A model generated the notes under the pieces. That model worked only from the letters and a program-made list of their open reading frames with translations. It was not told the origin of the DNA and ran no database searches. The position numbers were made by a program, and so were the translations under genes. DNA of 64,000 nt from Variovorax paradoxus NBRC 15149 (lineage in GTDB: Bacteria; Pseudomonadota; Gammaproteobacteria; Burkholderiales; Burkholderiaceae_C), in NCBI RefSeq assembly GCF_001591365.1, contig NZ_BCUT01000006.1, positions 248,001 to 312,000 on the forward strand. The letters run 5' to 3'. Positions 1 to 6,977 of the stretch are shown piece by piece (the first letter of the stretch is position 1; every line of letters starts with the position of its first letter).

Positions 1-38
1 ACCGGATCTTGCCAATGCTTCACTTGCTTCATGGTCAT
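1..38 (-). CDS. Partial gene, N-terminus only (possibly SPW-repeat membrane protein)
   Basis: Only the first dozen codons are inside the window. Read on the minus strand, an AGGAGG ribosome binding site is followed by two in-frame ATGs (38 and 32). The second has the better spacing (8 nt) and gives MKQVKHWQDPV before the edge. That opening resembles small SPW-repeat inner-membrane proteins, which often start with a Lys/Trp-rich stretch and WQD. This is recollection of the family style and not a domain match. The 100 bp between this start and the end of the MurR/RpiR gene show nothing recognisable. Confidence 0.4.
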   Translation of the reverse strand, partial: MTMKQVKHWQDP

Positions 39-139
39 TACCTCCTGTCGCGACACACAACCGCGACAGCGGTTGGACCATGCCGATCCGGCGGGGTTCC
101 GCGATGCGGCGCTGCAGCATGCAATCGAGCCTGCCGGGC

Positions 140-1006
140 CTACCCCCCGCGCGCCACCGGCGCCACCAGGTAGGCACCCGACTCGAACAGCTGCGCCTCG
201 GCCTGGTCGATGCGCCGGATCACCGGCTTGCCCGCGCGGCTCGCGAGCAGCTCGACCAGCGCCTCGGTCACGGCCACGCCGGCCGCCACCGAAGGAAAGA
301 ACGAGGGGCTGTTGATCGTGAAGAGCAGCGTTTCGTCCGCCAAGAGCGACAGCGGCGAGGCCACGCTGTCGGTGATGGCCACGATGCGGCAGCCGGCCGC
401 CCGGGCCGCCTGGGCCACCTGCAGCGCCTCGCGCGAGTAGGGCCTGAAGCTGGCCACCACCAGCGCGTCGCCCTTGGCAAAGGCGCGCTGCTGCATTTCG
501 AGCGAGCCGCCCTGGCCGTCGACCAGGTGCACGCTGGCGCGGAAGAGCCGGTACACATAGACGAACGAGAACGCGATCGGAAAGCAGGCCCTGAAACCCG
601 CCGCATGCACCGCCGGCGCCTTCTCGATCAGCGCGCAGGCCTTTTGCAGCGCCTGCCCGCTCTGCTGGTGCGTGGCCTCCAGGTTGCGGCGCTGCACCTC
701 GAACATCTCGGCCGTGAGGCTGCGGTCCTGCGCGCGGCCGATCAGCTGCTTGGCGCGCCCGCCATAGGTTTCGCTGGCCAGGCCCATGTCGCCGGCAAAG
801 GCTTCCTTGAGCTGCGGCCAGCCCGCATAGCCCAGGTGCTGCGCGAAGCGCACCAGCGTGGCGGGCGTGCTCTGCGCGCGCGTGCCCACGTTGCGCATCG
901 ACGCGGTCACCACCTCGTTGGGATGGTCGAGCACATAGCGCGCCACCTGCTGCAGGGCGGGGCTCAGTTCGTTGAAACGCTGGCGGATCTGGTCTCTGGC
1001 GCCCAT
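140..1006 (-). CDS. MurR/RpiR family transcriptional regulator
   Basis: 288-residue regulator. Residues 1-80 form the RpiR-type helix-turn-helix (the region with MRNVGTRAQSTPATLVRFAQ) and about 120-255 a SIS sugar-phosphate-binding fold, the usual two-domain layout and length for the family. An open frame continues upstream to 1324, but that extension overlaps the divergent aminotransferase antisense and is low-complexity, so the ATG at 1006 (MGARDQIRQRF) is chosen. The gene is divergent from an aminotransferase / binding protein / racemase operon, and the shared 136-bp region carries three similar dyads. It therefore most likely represses that operon. Despite the SIS fold, the neighbours suggest an amino-acid-related ligand and not a sugar phosphate; that is inference. 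Confidence 0.9.
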   Translation of the reverse strand: MGARDQIRQRFNELSPALQQVARYVLDHPNEVVTASMRNVGTRAQSTPATLVRFAQHLGYAGWPQLKEAFAGDMGLASETYGGRAKQLIGRAQDRSLTAEMFEVQRRNLEATHQQSGQALQKACALIEKAPAVHAAGFRACFPIAFSFVYVYRLFRASVHLVDGQGGSLEMQQRAFAKGDALVVASFRPYSREALQVAQAARAAGCRIVAITDSVASPLSLLADETLLFTINSPSFFPSVAAGVAVTEALVELLASRAGKPVIRRIDQAEAQLFESGAYLVAPVARGG

Positions 1007-1033
1007 GGCGGTGTCTCTCTTCTGGCGGTCGTT

Positions 1034-1117
1034 GGAACGAATGTACCGGACATGGAACGCCGGAACAGTTGACGGAACAAATGTTCCAAACAATAATCCG
1101 GTGGAAACGTTAGTTCC
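1034..1117 (+). promoter_or_regulatory. sigma70 promoter with three RpiR-type operator dyads
   Basis: TTGACG at 1069-1074 and AATAAT at 1092-1097 are separated by 17 bp and point toward the aminotransferase. A dyad GGAAC-AAAT-GTTCC (1074-1087) fills the spacer. A second, GGAAC-GAAT-GTACC (1034-1047), lies 40 bp upstream, and a looser third, GGAAAC-GTTA-GTTCC (1103-1117), about 30 bp downstream. Spacings near multiples of 10 bp put the sites on one helix face. All sit between the divergent MurR/RpiR gene and the operon, so they are the obvious operators for that regulator. Confidence 0.7.
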
Positions 1118-1142
1118 ATAACCGGATCCGCAGCCACCCGCC

Positions 1143-2477
1143 ATGACGCACGTCTTCCACCGCCACCTTCGCCACACCCCGCCGGTTGCCGCCGGCTCCA
1201 GCGGCATGTTCATCCGCGATGCCGAAGGGCGCGAATACCTCGACGCCTCTGGCGGCGCGGCCGTGTCTTCGCTTGGCCATGCGCACCCCGAGGTGCTGGC
1301 CGCCATGCATGCGCAGCTCGACAAGCTCGCTTATGCCCACACCAGTTTCTTCACCAGCGAAGTGGCCGAGCAGCTGGCCGACGAGCTGATTGCTTCCGCG
1401 CCCGAGGGCATGAGCCACGTGTACCTGGTGAGCGGCGGCTCCGAGGCGGTGGAGGCGGCGCTCAAGATGGCGCGGCAGTATTTCGTCGAGACCGGCCAGC
1501 CGCAGCGCACGCACTTCATCGCGCGCCGCCAGAGCTACCACGGCAACACGCTGGGCGCGCTGGCCGTGGGCGGCAACGCGTGGAGGCGCGAACCGTTCGC
1601 GCCCATCCTGGTGCCGGCCACCCATGTGGCGCCGTGCTATCCGTACCGCGAGCAGCGCGCCGATGAAAGCGCCGAGCAGTACGGCCTGCGCCTGGCGGCC
1701 GAGCTCGAAGCGGCCATCCTCGCGCAGGGTGCCGACCGCGTGATCGCCTTCGTGGCGGAAACGGTGGGCGGCGCGACGGCCGGCGTGCTCACGCCCGTGC
1801 CGGGCTACTTCAAGGCGGTGCGCGCGGTGTGCGACAAGTACGGCGTGCTGCTGATCCTCGACGAGGTGATGTGCGGCATGGGCCGCACCGGCACGCTGCA
1901 CGCCTGCGAGCAGGAGGGCGTGGTGCCCGACCTGGTCACCATTGCCAAGGGCCTGGGCGGCGGCTACCAGCCGATCGGCGCGGTGCTGGCGCAGCGCAGG
2001 ATCGTCGAGGCCATGTCCAGTGGCAGCGGCTTCTTCCAGCATGGCCACACCTACCTCGGCCATCCGATGGCCTGCGCGGCGGCGCTCGCGGTGCAGCAGG
2101 TGATCCGGCGCGACGGCCTGGTCGCCAAGGTGCGCGAAGACGGTGCGGTCTTCGGCGCGATGCTGGCCGAGGCGCTCGGCGGCCACGCCCATGTGGGCGA
2201 CATCCGCGGCCGCGGCTTCTTCTGGGGTATCGAGCTGGTGGCCGACCGCGCGAGCAAGGCGCCGTTCGATCCGGCGCTGAAGCTCCACGCGCTCATCAAG
2301 AAGGACGCGATGTCGCGCGGCCTGCTGTGCTACCCCTTCGGCGGCACGGTCGACGGCCGGCAGGGCGACCACGTGCTGCTCGCGCCGCCCTTCATTGCCA
2401 CGCGGCAGCAGCTGCAGGAGATCGCGGCCCGCCTCGCGGCCTCGATCGATGCGGTGACGCGCGCCGCCGCGCGCTGA
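1143..2477 (+). CDS. Class III pyridoxal-phosphate aminotransferase
   Basis: 444 residues, full length for a class III (omega / acetylornithine-like) aminotransferase. The PLP-binding Asp is in ILDEVMCGMGRTG (Asp240) and the Schiff-base Lys in TIAKGLGGGYQP (Lys269); SGGSEAVEAALK near residue 97 is the phosphate-binding loop and SYHG at 131-134 stacks on the cofactor. It should move an amino group between an amino acid or amine and a keto acid in the cytoplasm. It is first in an apparent operon with an amino-acid-type binding protein and an Asp/Glu-racemase-family enzyme, which suggests catabolism of an unusual or D-configured amino compound. The substrate cannot be read from the sequence. Confidence 0.93.
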   Translation: MTHVFHRHLRHTPPVAAGSSGMFIRDAEGREYLDASGGAAVSSLGHAHPEVLAAMHAQLDKLAYAHTSFFTSEVAEQLADELIASAPEGMSHVYLVSGGSEAVEAALKMARQYFVETGQPQRTHFIARRQSYHGNTLGALAVGGNAWRREPFAPILVPATHVAPCYPYREQRADESAEQYGLRLAAELEAAILAQGADRVIAFVAETVGGATAGVLTPVPGYFKAVRAVCDKYGVLLILDEVMCGMGRTGTLHACEQEGVVPDLVTIAKGLGGGYQPIGAVLAQRRIVEAMSSGSGFFQHGHTYLGHPMACAAALAVQQVIRRDGLVAKVREDGAVFGAMLAEALGGHAHVGDIRGRGFFWGIELVADRASKAPFDPALKLHALIKKDAMSRGLLCYPFGGTVDGRQGDHVLLAPPFIATRQQLQEIAARLAASIDAVTRAAAR

Positions 2478-2539
2478 CTGCTTCGCTGCCGATTTTCTTT
2501 CGCCCGTTTTCTTCAACCGCCGTTCCGAGGAGCGCTTCC

Positions 2540-3454
2540 ATGCCCAAGCTTCGTCTGCCGATTCCTTTCGGTGCTGCCGCTCTCGCGGTGGCCTTTGCCG
2601 CCCTGTTGCCGCACGTGGCCGCGCAGGCCCAGGAGAACGACACGCTCGCCAAGATCAAGGCGAGCGGCGCCATCACCTTCGGCTACCGCGAGTCGTCGTT
2701 CGGCTTCTCGTACCTCGACGGCAACCTGAAGCCGGTGGGCTACAGCATCGAGATCTGCAACCGCATCGTCGAGGCGGTGAAGACCGAGCTCAAGCTGCCG
2801 GCCATCGAGATCAAGTACCAGGCCGTGACCTCGGCCAACCGCATTCCGCTGGTGCAGAACGGCACGGTGGACATCGAGTGCGGCTCCACCACCAACCTGG
2901 TCGAGCGCCAGAAGCAGGTGGCGTTCTCGCCCGACATCTTCCGCTACAACGTGCGCATGCTGGTGAAGGCCGATTCGGGCATCAGGAGCATTGCCGATTT
3001 GCAGGGCAAGACGGTGGCCACCACCACGGGCACCACCTCGTTCCGCCTGCTGCGCGAGGCCGACAAGGGCCGCAACCTCGAGGTGAACAACCTGGGCGGC
3101 AAGGACCACAGCGACTCCTTCCTGCTGGTGGAGAGCGGCCGTGCGCAGGCCTTCGTGCTCGACGACATCCTGCTGGCCGGCCAGATCGCGAATGCGCGCA
3201 ATCCGAAGGACTTCATCATCACGGGCGAGAGCCTGCGCACCGAGAACCAGTCGCTGATGTTCCGCAAGGACGATCCGGCCTTCAAGGCGCTGGTGGACCG
3301 CGTGGTGTCGGGCATGATGAAGTCGGGCGAGATGGAGAAGCTCTACAACAAGTGGTTCATGTCGCCGATTCCGCCCAAGGGCATCAACATCAACTATCCG
3401 CTCAACGCCGAGACGAAGGAGGCCTTTGCCAACCCGTCGTCCAAGGGCATCTGA
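2540..3454 (+). CDS. Amino-acid ABC transporter substrate-binding protein (orphan)
   Basis: 304 residues. A Sec signal peptide (about 1-27, ending AAQAQ) precedes a bacterial solute-binding family 3 domain of the glutamate/aspartate type: FGYRESSFGFSYLD, the GYSIEICNRIVEAVK stretch and the GSTTNLVERQKQVAFSPDIF region. The start is the ATG at 2540 with GAGGAG upstream; an open frame further upstream in this phase only shadows the aminotransferase. It should bind an acidic amino acid or analogue in the periplasm. No permease or ATPase gene is adjacent: the next gene, 13 bp on, encodes a racemase-family enzyme, so the receptor must borrow a transporter encoded elsewhere. Confidence 0.92.
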   Translation: MPKLRLPIPFGAAALAVAFAALLPHVAAQAQENDTLAKIKASGAITFGYRESSFGFSYLDGNLKPVGYSIEICNRIVEAVKTELKLPAIEIKYQAVTSANRIPLVQNGTVDIECGSTTNLVERQKQVAFSPDIFRYNVRMLVKADSGIRSIADLQGKTVATTTGTTSFRLLREADKGRNLEVNNLGGKDHSDSFLLVESGRAQAFVLDDILLAGQIANARNPKDFIITGESLRTENQSLMFRKDDPAFKALVDRVVSGMMKSGEMEKLYNKWFMSPIPPKGININYPLNAETKEAFANPSSKGI

Positions 3455-3467
3455 CCATCGTTCCCGC

Positions 3468-4121
3468 ATGACCCGCATCGCACTGATCCACGCGCTCTCG
3501 CACTCGGTTGCGCCCGTCAACGCCGCCTTCGAGCGCGACTGGCCCGAGGCCGTGCGCATGAACCTGCTGGACGACAGCCTCTCGGCCGACCTGGCGCGCG
3601 GCGGCAAAGGGCTCGACGCGGCGATGCACGAGCGCTTTCAACGGCTCGCGCAGTACGCGGTCGACACGGGCGCCGAGGGCATCCTCTTCACCTGCTCGGC
3701 CTTCGGGCCCTGCATCGAGGCCGTGGCGCAGCGGCATGCGGGCATTCCGGTGCTCAAGCCCAACGAGGCGATGGTGGCCGAGGCCGCGCAAGGGCAGGGC
3801 AAGCTCGGCCTCATCGCCACCTTCGCGGCCACGCTGGTGTCGATGCCGCCGGAGTTTCCGCCGGGCATCGCGCTCGAGCCCATGCTGGCCGAAGGCGCGC
3901 TCGACGCGCTGAACGCCGGCGACGCGCAGCGGCACGATGCGTTGATTGCCGCCCAGGCGGCGGCGCTGCGCGAGCGCGGCTGCACGCGCATTGCGCTTGC
4001 GCAGTTCAGCATGGCGCGCGCGCGTGCCGCCTGCGAAGCGGCCAGCGGCCTGCCGGTGCTCACCACCGTCGACAGCGCGGTGCGGGCCCTGCGGCTGCGC
4101 ACGGATCAGGCTCTTCGATAA
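3468..4121 (+). CDS. Asp/Glu/hydantoin racemase superfamily protein
   Basis: 217 residues, the usual size for the Asp/Glu racemase superfamily. The N-terminal half has a cysteine motif FTCSAFGPC (Cys76, Cys82). The position where two-cysteine racemases carry the second catalytic cysteine is AQFSMARA here, with Ser181. Classical glutamate or aspartate racemases need both cysteines, so this may be a one-cysteine variant such as a decarboxylase or isomerase. The AQFSMA motif recurs in homologues as far as I recall, so it is probably a subfamily trait. Last gene of the operon with the aminotransferase and binding protein; the start ATG lies 13 bp after the binding-protein stop. Confidence 0.85.
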   Translation: MTRIALIHALSHSVAPVNAAFERDWPEAVRMNLLDDSLSADLARGGKGLDAAMHERFQRLAQYAVDTGAEGILFTCSAFGPCIEAVAQRHAGIPVLKPNEAMVAEAAQGQGKLGLIATFAATLVSMPPEFPPGIALEPMLAEGALDALNAGDAQRHDALIAAQAAALRERGCTRIALAQFSMARARAACEAASGLPVLTTVDSAVRALRLRTDQALR

Positions 4122-4201
4122 AGCCCGCAGATGCCAGGGGCCAGCTGAACCTGGCCTGACTCGATGCCTCGCCATAATTGCTGCTCTTTAAAGGAGTAAG
4201 C

Positions 4202-5026
4202 GTGGACATCGTTTTGCTGGTGAAGGCCGCCGTCATGGGCATCGTCGAGGGGTTGACCGAATTTCTTCCGATCTCGTCGACAGGGCATCTGATTCTTGCG
4301 GGCTCGCTGCTCGGTTTCGACGACGACAAGGCCAAGGTGTTCGACATTGCCATCCAGACCGGTGCGATCTTCGCGGTGATCCTGGTGTACTGGCAGAAGA
4401 TCCACTCCACCGTGGTGGCGCTGCCGCGGCAGGCCAAGGCGCGGCGCCTCGCGCTCAACGTGGTCATCGGATTTCTGCCCGCCGTGGTGCTGGGCCTGCT
4501 GTTCGGCAAGATGATCAAGGCGCACCTCTTCATTCCCGTGGTGGTGGCCAGCACCTTCATCATCGGCGGCTTCATCATCCTGTGGGCCGAGAAGCGGCCA
4601 CCGGGCTCGGTGCGCATCGAGCATGTCGACGACATGACGATGTGGGACGCCCTCAAGGTCGGCCTGGTGCAGTGCTTCGCGATGATCCCGGGCACCAGCC
4701 GCAGCGGCTCGACCATCATCGGCGGCATGCTGCTCGGCCTGTCGCGCCAGGCGGCCACCGACTTTTCGTTCTTCCTGGCCATTCCGACGCTGATCGGCGC
4801 CGGCGCCTACAGCCTCTACAAGGAGCGCGCGCTGCTGTCGGTGGCCGACATTCCGCTGTTCTCCGTGGGGCTGGTGTTCTCCTTCATCAGCGCCTGGCTC
4901 TGCGTGCGCTGGCTGCTCAAGTACATCAGCACGCACGACTTCATTCCCTTTGCCTGGTATCGCATCGCCTTCGGCATCGTGGTGCTGGCCACGGCGTGGA
5001 CCGGCACGGTGGTCTGGGCGGAATAA
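4202..5026 (+). CDS. uppP: Undecaprenyl-diphosphatase UppP (BacA)
   Basis: 274-residue polytopic membrane enzyme that dephosphorylates undecaprenyl pyrophosphate to recycle the lipid carrier for peptidoglycan and O-antigen synthesis; overexpression of this family confers bacitracin resistance. The two signature regions are intact: EGLTEFLPISSTGHL near residue 16 and PGTSRSGST near residue 162. About eight membrane segments follow in the usual order. The chosen start is the GTG at 4202, preceded by AAAGGAG at optimal spacing; an ATG eight codons upstream would overlap that ribosome binding site. It stands alone, convergent with the IclR-family gene 21 bp away. Confidence 0.95.
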   Translation: MDIVLLVKAAVMGIVEGLTEFLPISSTGHLILAGSLLGFDDDKAKVFDIAIQTGAIFAVILVYWQKIHSTVVALPRQAKARRLALNVVIGFLPAVVLGLLFGKMIKAHLFIPVVVASTFIIGGFIILWAEKRPPGSVRIEHVDDMTMWDALKVGLVQCFAMIPGTSRSGSTIIGGMLLGLSRQAATDFSFFLAIPTLIGAGAYSLYKERALLSVADIPLFSVGLVFSFISAWLCVRWLLKYISTHDFIPFAWYRIAFGIVVLATAWTGTVVWAE

Positions 5027-5047
5027 GCGCAGCAGCCGGCCCGGCGC

Positions 5048-5869
5048 TCAGGCGCCGTTCCCGTGCCCCAGGATGGCGCTCGCGGCACGGGCTTCCTGCC
5101 GCACCGCGGTGGCGATCGGGCCGTCGATGGCCGGGTCGAAGCCGCCTGTGGCGCCCAGCGCGGTCAGCACCGCGCACACCCGGCCCGCATAGTCGTAGAC
5201 CGGCGCCGCCACGGCGCTGATGCCGCGCAGGTAGGTGTCCTTCACGCTCGCGCAGCGGGCCAGTTGCACCTCGCGCCGCAGCTGGCCGATGGGGTCCTTC
5301 GCGTCCAGCGTGGCCCGCATGTCTTCCGGTGAATCGGCCAGTTCCTGCTCGGCCAGCGCCAGCACCCGCGACTCGTCGAGCAGGCCCAGGAACGCGCGTC
5401 CGGTGGCCGACCAGAGCATCGACATCACCGAGCCGGCGCGCACGTTCACCGTGACCGGCAGGCCCGGCTCCTCGAAGCGCACGATGGTCGGCCCCTTGTT
5501 GCCCATGACCGCGACGAAGCAGGTCACTTCCAGCGATTCGCGCAGCCGCACGAGGCAGGGCTCGGCCGCGCGGATCGGGTCCGCCTGGCGCATGGCGGCC
5601 AGGCCGATCTGGATGGCTTCCGTGCCCAGGTAGTAGTGCTGCGAGACGGCGTCCTGCAGCACCAGCCCTTCCTCCATCAGGCTGGCGAGGTAGCGGTGCA
5701 CCTTGGCCGGGCTTTCGCCGACGTGGGCCGACAGGGCCGTGAGGCTGCTGCGGCCGCCCAGGTGGGCCAGCCCCTTGAGCACCGCCATGCCGGTTTCGGC
5801 CGATTGCACGCGCTGGCGGCGTTCGCGGGTCGCGGGGGAGAGAGGGGGGAGCTCCGGAGCTTGGGTCAT
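5048..5869 (-). CDS. IclR family transcriptional regulator
   Basis: 273 residues: winged helix-turn-helix at about 22-85 (SAETGMAVLKGLAHLGGRSS ... SPAKVHRYLASLMEEGLV) and an IclR effector-binding domain at about 95-265. The gene is divergent from a Bug-type receptor and a P450 fusion; the 126-bp gap contains a good promoter with an overlapping dyad, so it probably controls those genes in response to the compound they take up and oxidise. The C-terminal domain keeps the pattern GISAVAAPVYDYAGRVCAVL typical of the family. The ligand is unknown. Confidence 0.93.
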   Translation of the reverse strand: MTQAPELPPLSPATRERRQRVQSAETGMAVLKGLAHLGGRSSLTALSAHVGESPAKVHRYLASLMEEGLVLQDAVSQHYYLGTEAIQIGLAAMRQADPIRAAEPCLVRLRESLEVTCFVAVMGNKGPTIVRFEEPGLPVTVNVRAGSVMSMLWSATGRAFLGLLDESRVLALAEQELADSPEDMRATLDAKDPIGQLRREVQLARCASVKDTYLRGISAVAAPVYDYAGRVCAVLTALGATGGFDPAIDGPIATAVRQEARAASAILGHGNGA

Positions 5870-5932
5870 GTGGGCTGCATGTTAGGTGCTGGGACCGGGC
5901 GCCGAGCGGCCGCTCGGGTTCAGGGTTGTCCC

Positions 5933-5972
5933 TTGAATCAAAATTACGCAATGCGTATGATAATTACGCAAT
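5933..5972 (+). promoter_or_regulatory. sigma70 promoter with IclR-type operator
   Basis: TTGAAT (5933-5938) and TATGAT (5956-5961) are separated by exactly 17 bp and face the Bug receptor. The spacer holds the perfect inverted repeat TACGCA-A-TGCGTA (5945-5957). A third half-site, TACGCA (5965-5970), repeats the left arm 20 bp downstream, two helical turns away, within an 11-bp direct repeat AATTACGCAAT. The position over the promoter and next to a divergent IclR gene makes this the likely operator. Confidence 0.72.
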
Positions 5973-5995
5973 ACACAATCATGCCGGAGACATCC

Positions 5996-6967
5996 ATGAA
6001 AAACCGCCTCGCTCGGTGCCTTGCCGTTCTTTCCCTTGCTGCCGTGGCAACAAGTGCCGGCGCCCAGGCCTTTCCCGCCAAGCCGATCCGCTGGCTCGTT
6101 CCGTACGCGGCCGGCGGCGGCTCCGACTTTCTCGCGCGCACGGTGGCGCAGACGCTCTCCACCCAGGTGGGACAGCCGGTGCTGGTGGACAACAAGCCCG
6201 GCGGCAACACCGCGCTGGCCGCGGCCGAGACAGCGCGCGCGCCGGCCGACGGCTACACGGTGCTGTCGGCCGACAACGGCACGCTGGTGTTCAATCCGGC
6301 GCTCTACAAGTCGCTCTCGTACAGCCCGACCAAGGACCTGGCGCCCGTCACGCTGATGGGCAAGTTCCCGATGATCCTGGTGGTCGGCGCCAACTCCGGA
6401 ATTGCCACGGCCAAGGATTTCATCGCCAGGGCCAAGGCCAAGCCGGGCGATGTGAGCTACGCCTCGGCCGGCGCGGGCAGCCCGCACCACCTGGCAATGG
6501 AACTGCTCAAGGTGGAGGCGGGCCTTTTCATGGTCCATGTGCCGTACCGCGGTGCGGCGCCGGCGCTGGCCGACGTGGTGGGCGGGCAGCTACCGGCCAT
6601 GATGGTCGACCTGGCGGCCGGCGCCGGCTTCATCAAGGGTGGCAAGGTCCGCGCGCTGGCGGTCGCCAACCCGACGCGCCTGCCGCAGCTGCCCGACGTG
6701 CCCACCTTCGCCGAGCTCGGCTACAAGAACGTCGAGGCCGCCGCGCTGGTCGGCGTGGTGGTGCCCTCGGCCACGCCGCCGGAGGTGGTGAACACGCTCA
6801 ACCGCCAGCTGGTGGCGGCCATCCATGAGCCCTCGGTGAACAAGCGCATGGTCGACTTCGGCGTCGAGCCGGTCGGCAACACGCCCGCGCAGTACACCGC
6901 GCTGCTGAAGGCCGAGACCGTGCGCTGGCACAAGCTGATCCGCGATTTGAAGATCACGCTGGACTGA
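5996..6967 (+). CDS. Bug/TctC family tripartite-transport substrate-binding protein
   Basis: 323 residues. The signal peptide (1-22, ending SAGAQA) is followed by a TctC domain starting FPAKPIRWLVPYAAGGGSDFLAR, with the GQPVLVDNKPGGN and ADGYTVL motifs typical of Bug receptors. The ATG at 5996 is preferred over one five codons upstream because CGGAGA sits at proper spacing. No TctA/TctB membrane genes are nearby, as is common for the expanded Bug families of Comamonadaceae and Burkholderiales. Its stop is 10 bp before the P450 fusion gene, so the two should be co-transcribed and the receptor may bind the P450 substrate or a related carboxylate. Confidence 0.92.
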   Translation: MKNRLARCLAVLSLAAVATSAGAQAFPAKPIRWLVPYAAGGGSDFLARTVAQTLSTQVGQPVLVDNKPGGNTALAAAETARAPADGYTVLSADNGTLVFNPALYKSLSYSPTKDLAPVTLMGKFPMILVVGANSGIATAKDFIARAKAKPGDVSYASAGAGSPHHLAMELLKVEAGLFMVHVPYRGAAPALADVVGGQLPAMMVDLAAGAGFIKGGKVRALAVANPTRLPQLPDVPTFAELGYKNVEAAALVGVVVPSATPPEVVNTLNRQLVAAIHEPSVNKRMVDFGVEPVGNTPAQYTALLKAETVRWHKLIRDLKITLD

Positions 6968-6977
6968 GTCTGCTGCC

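Noticed and set aside
80..1072. 330-codon plus-strand frame over the MurR/RpiR gene
   Set aside because: It is antisense to the well-supported regulator and has the Arg/His/Gln-rich composition of a GC-rich shadow.
1007..1324. Extended N-terminus of the MurR/RpiR regulator
   Set aside because: The extra 106 residues are antisense to the aminotransferase start and cover the shared promoter; the HTH begins directly after the ATG at 1006.
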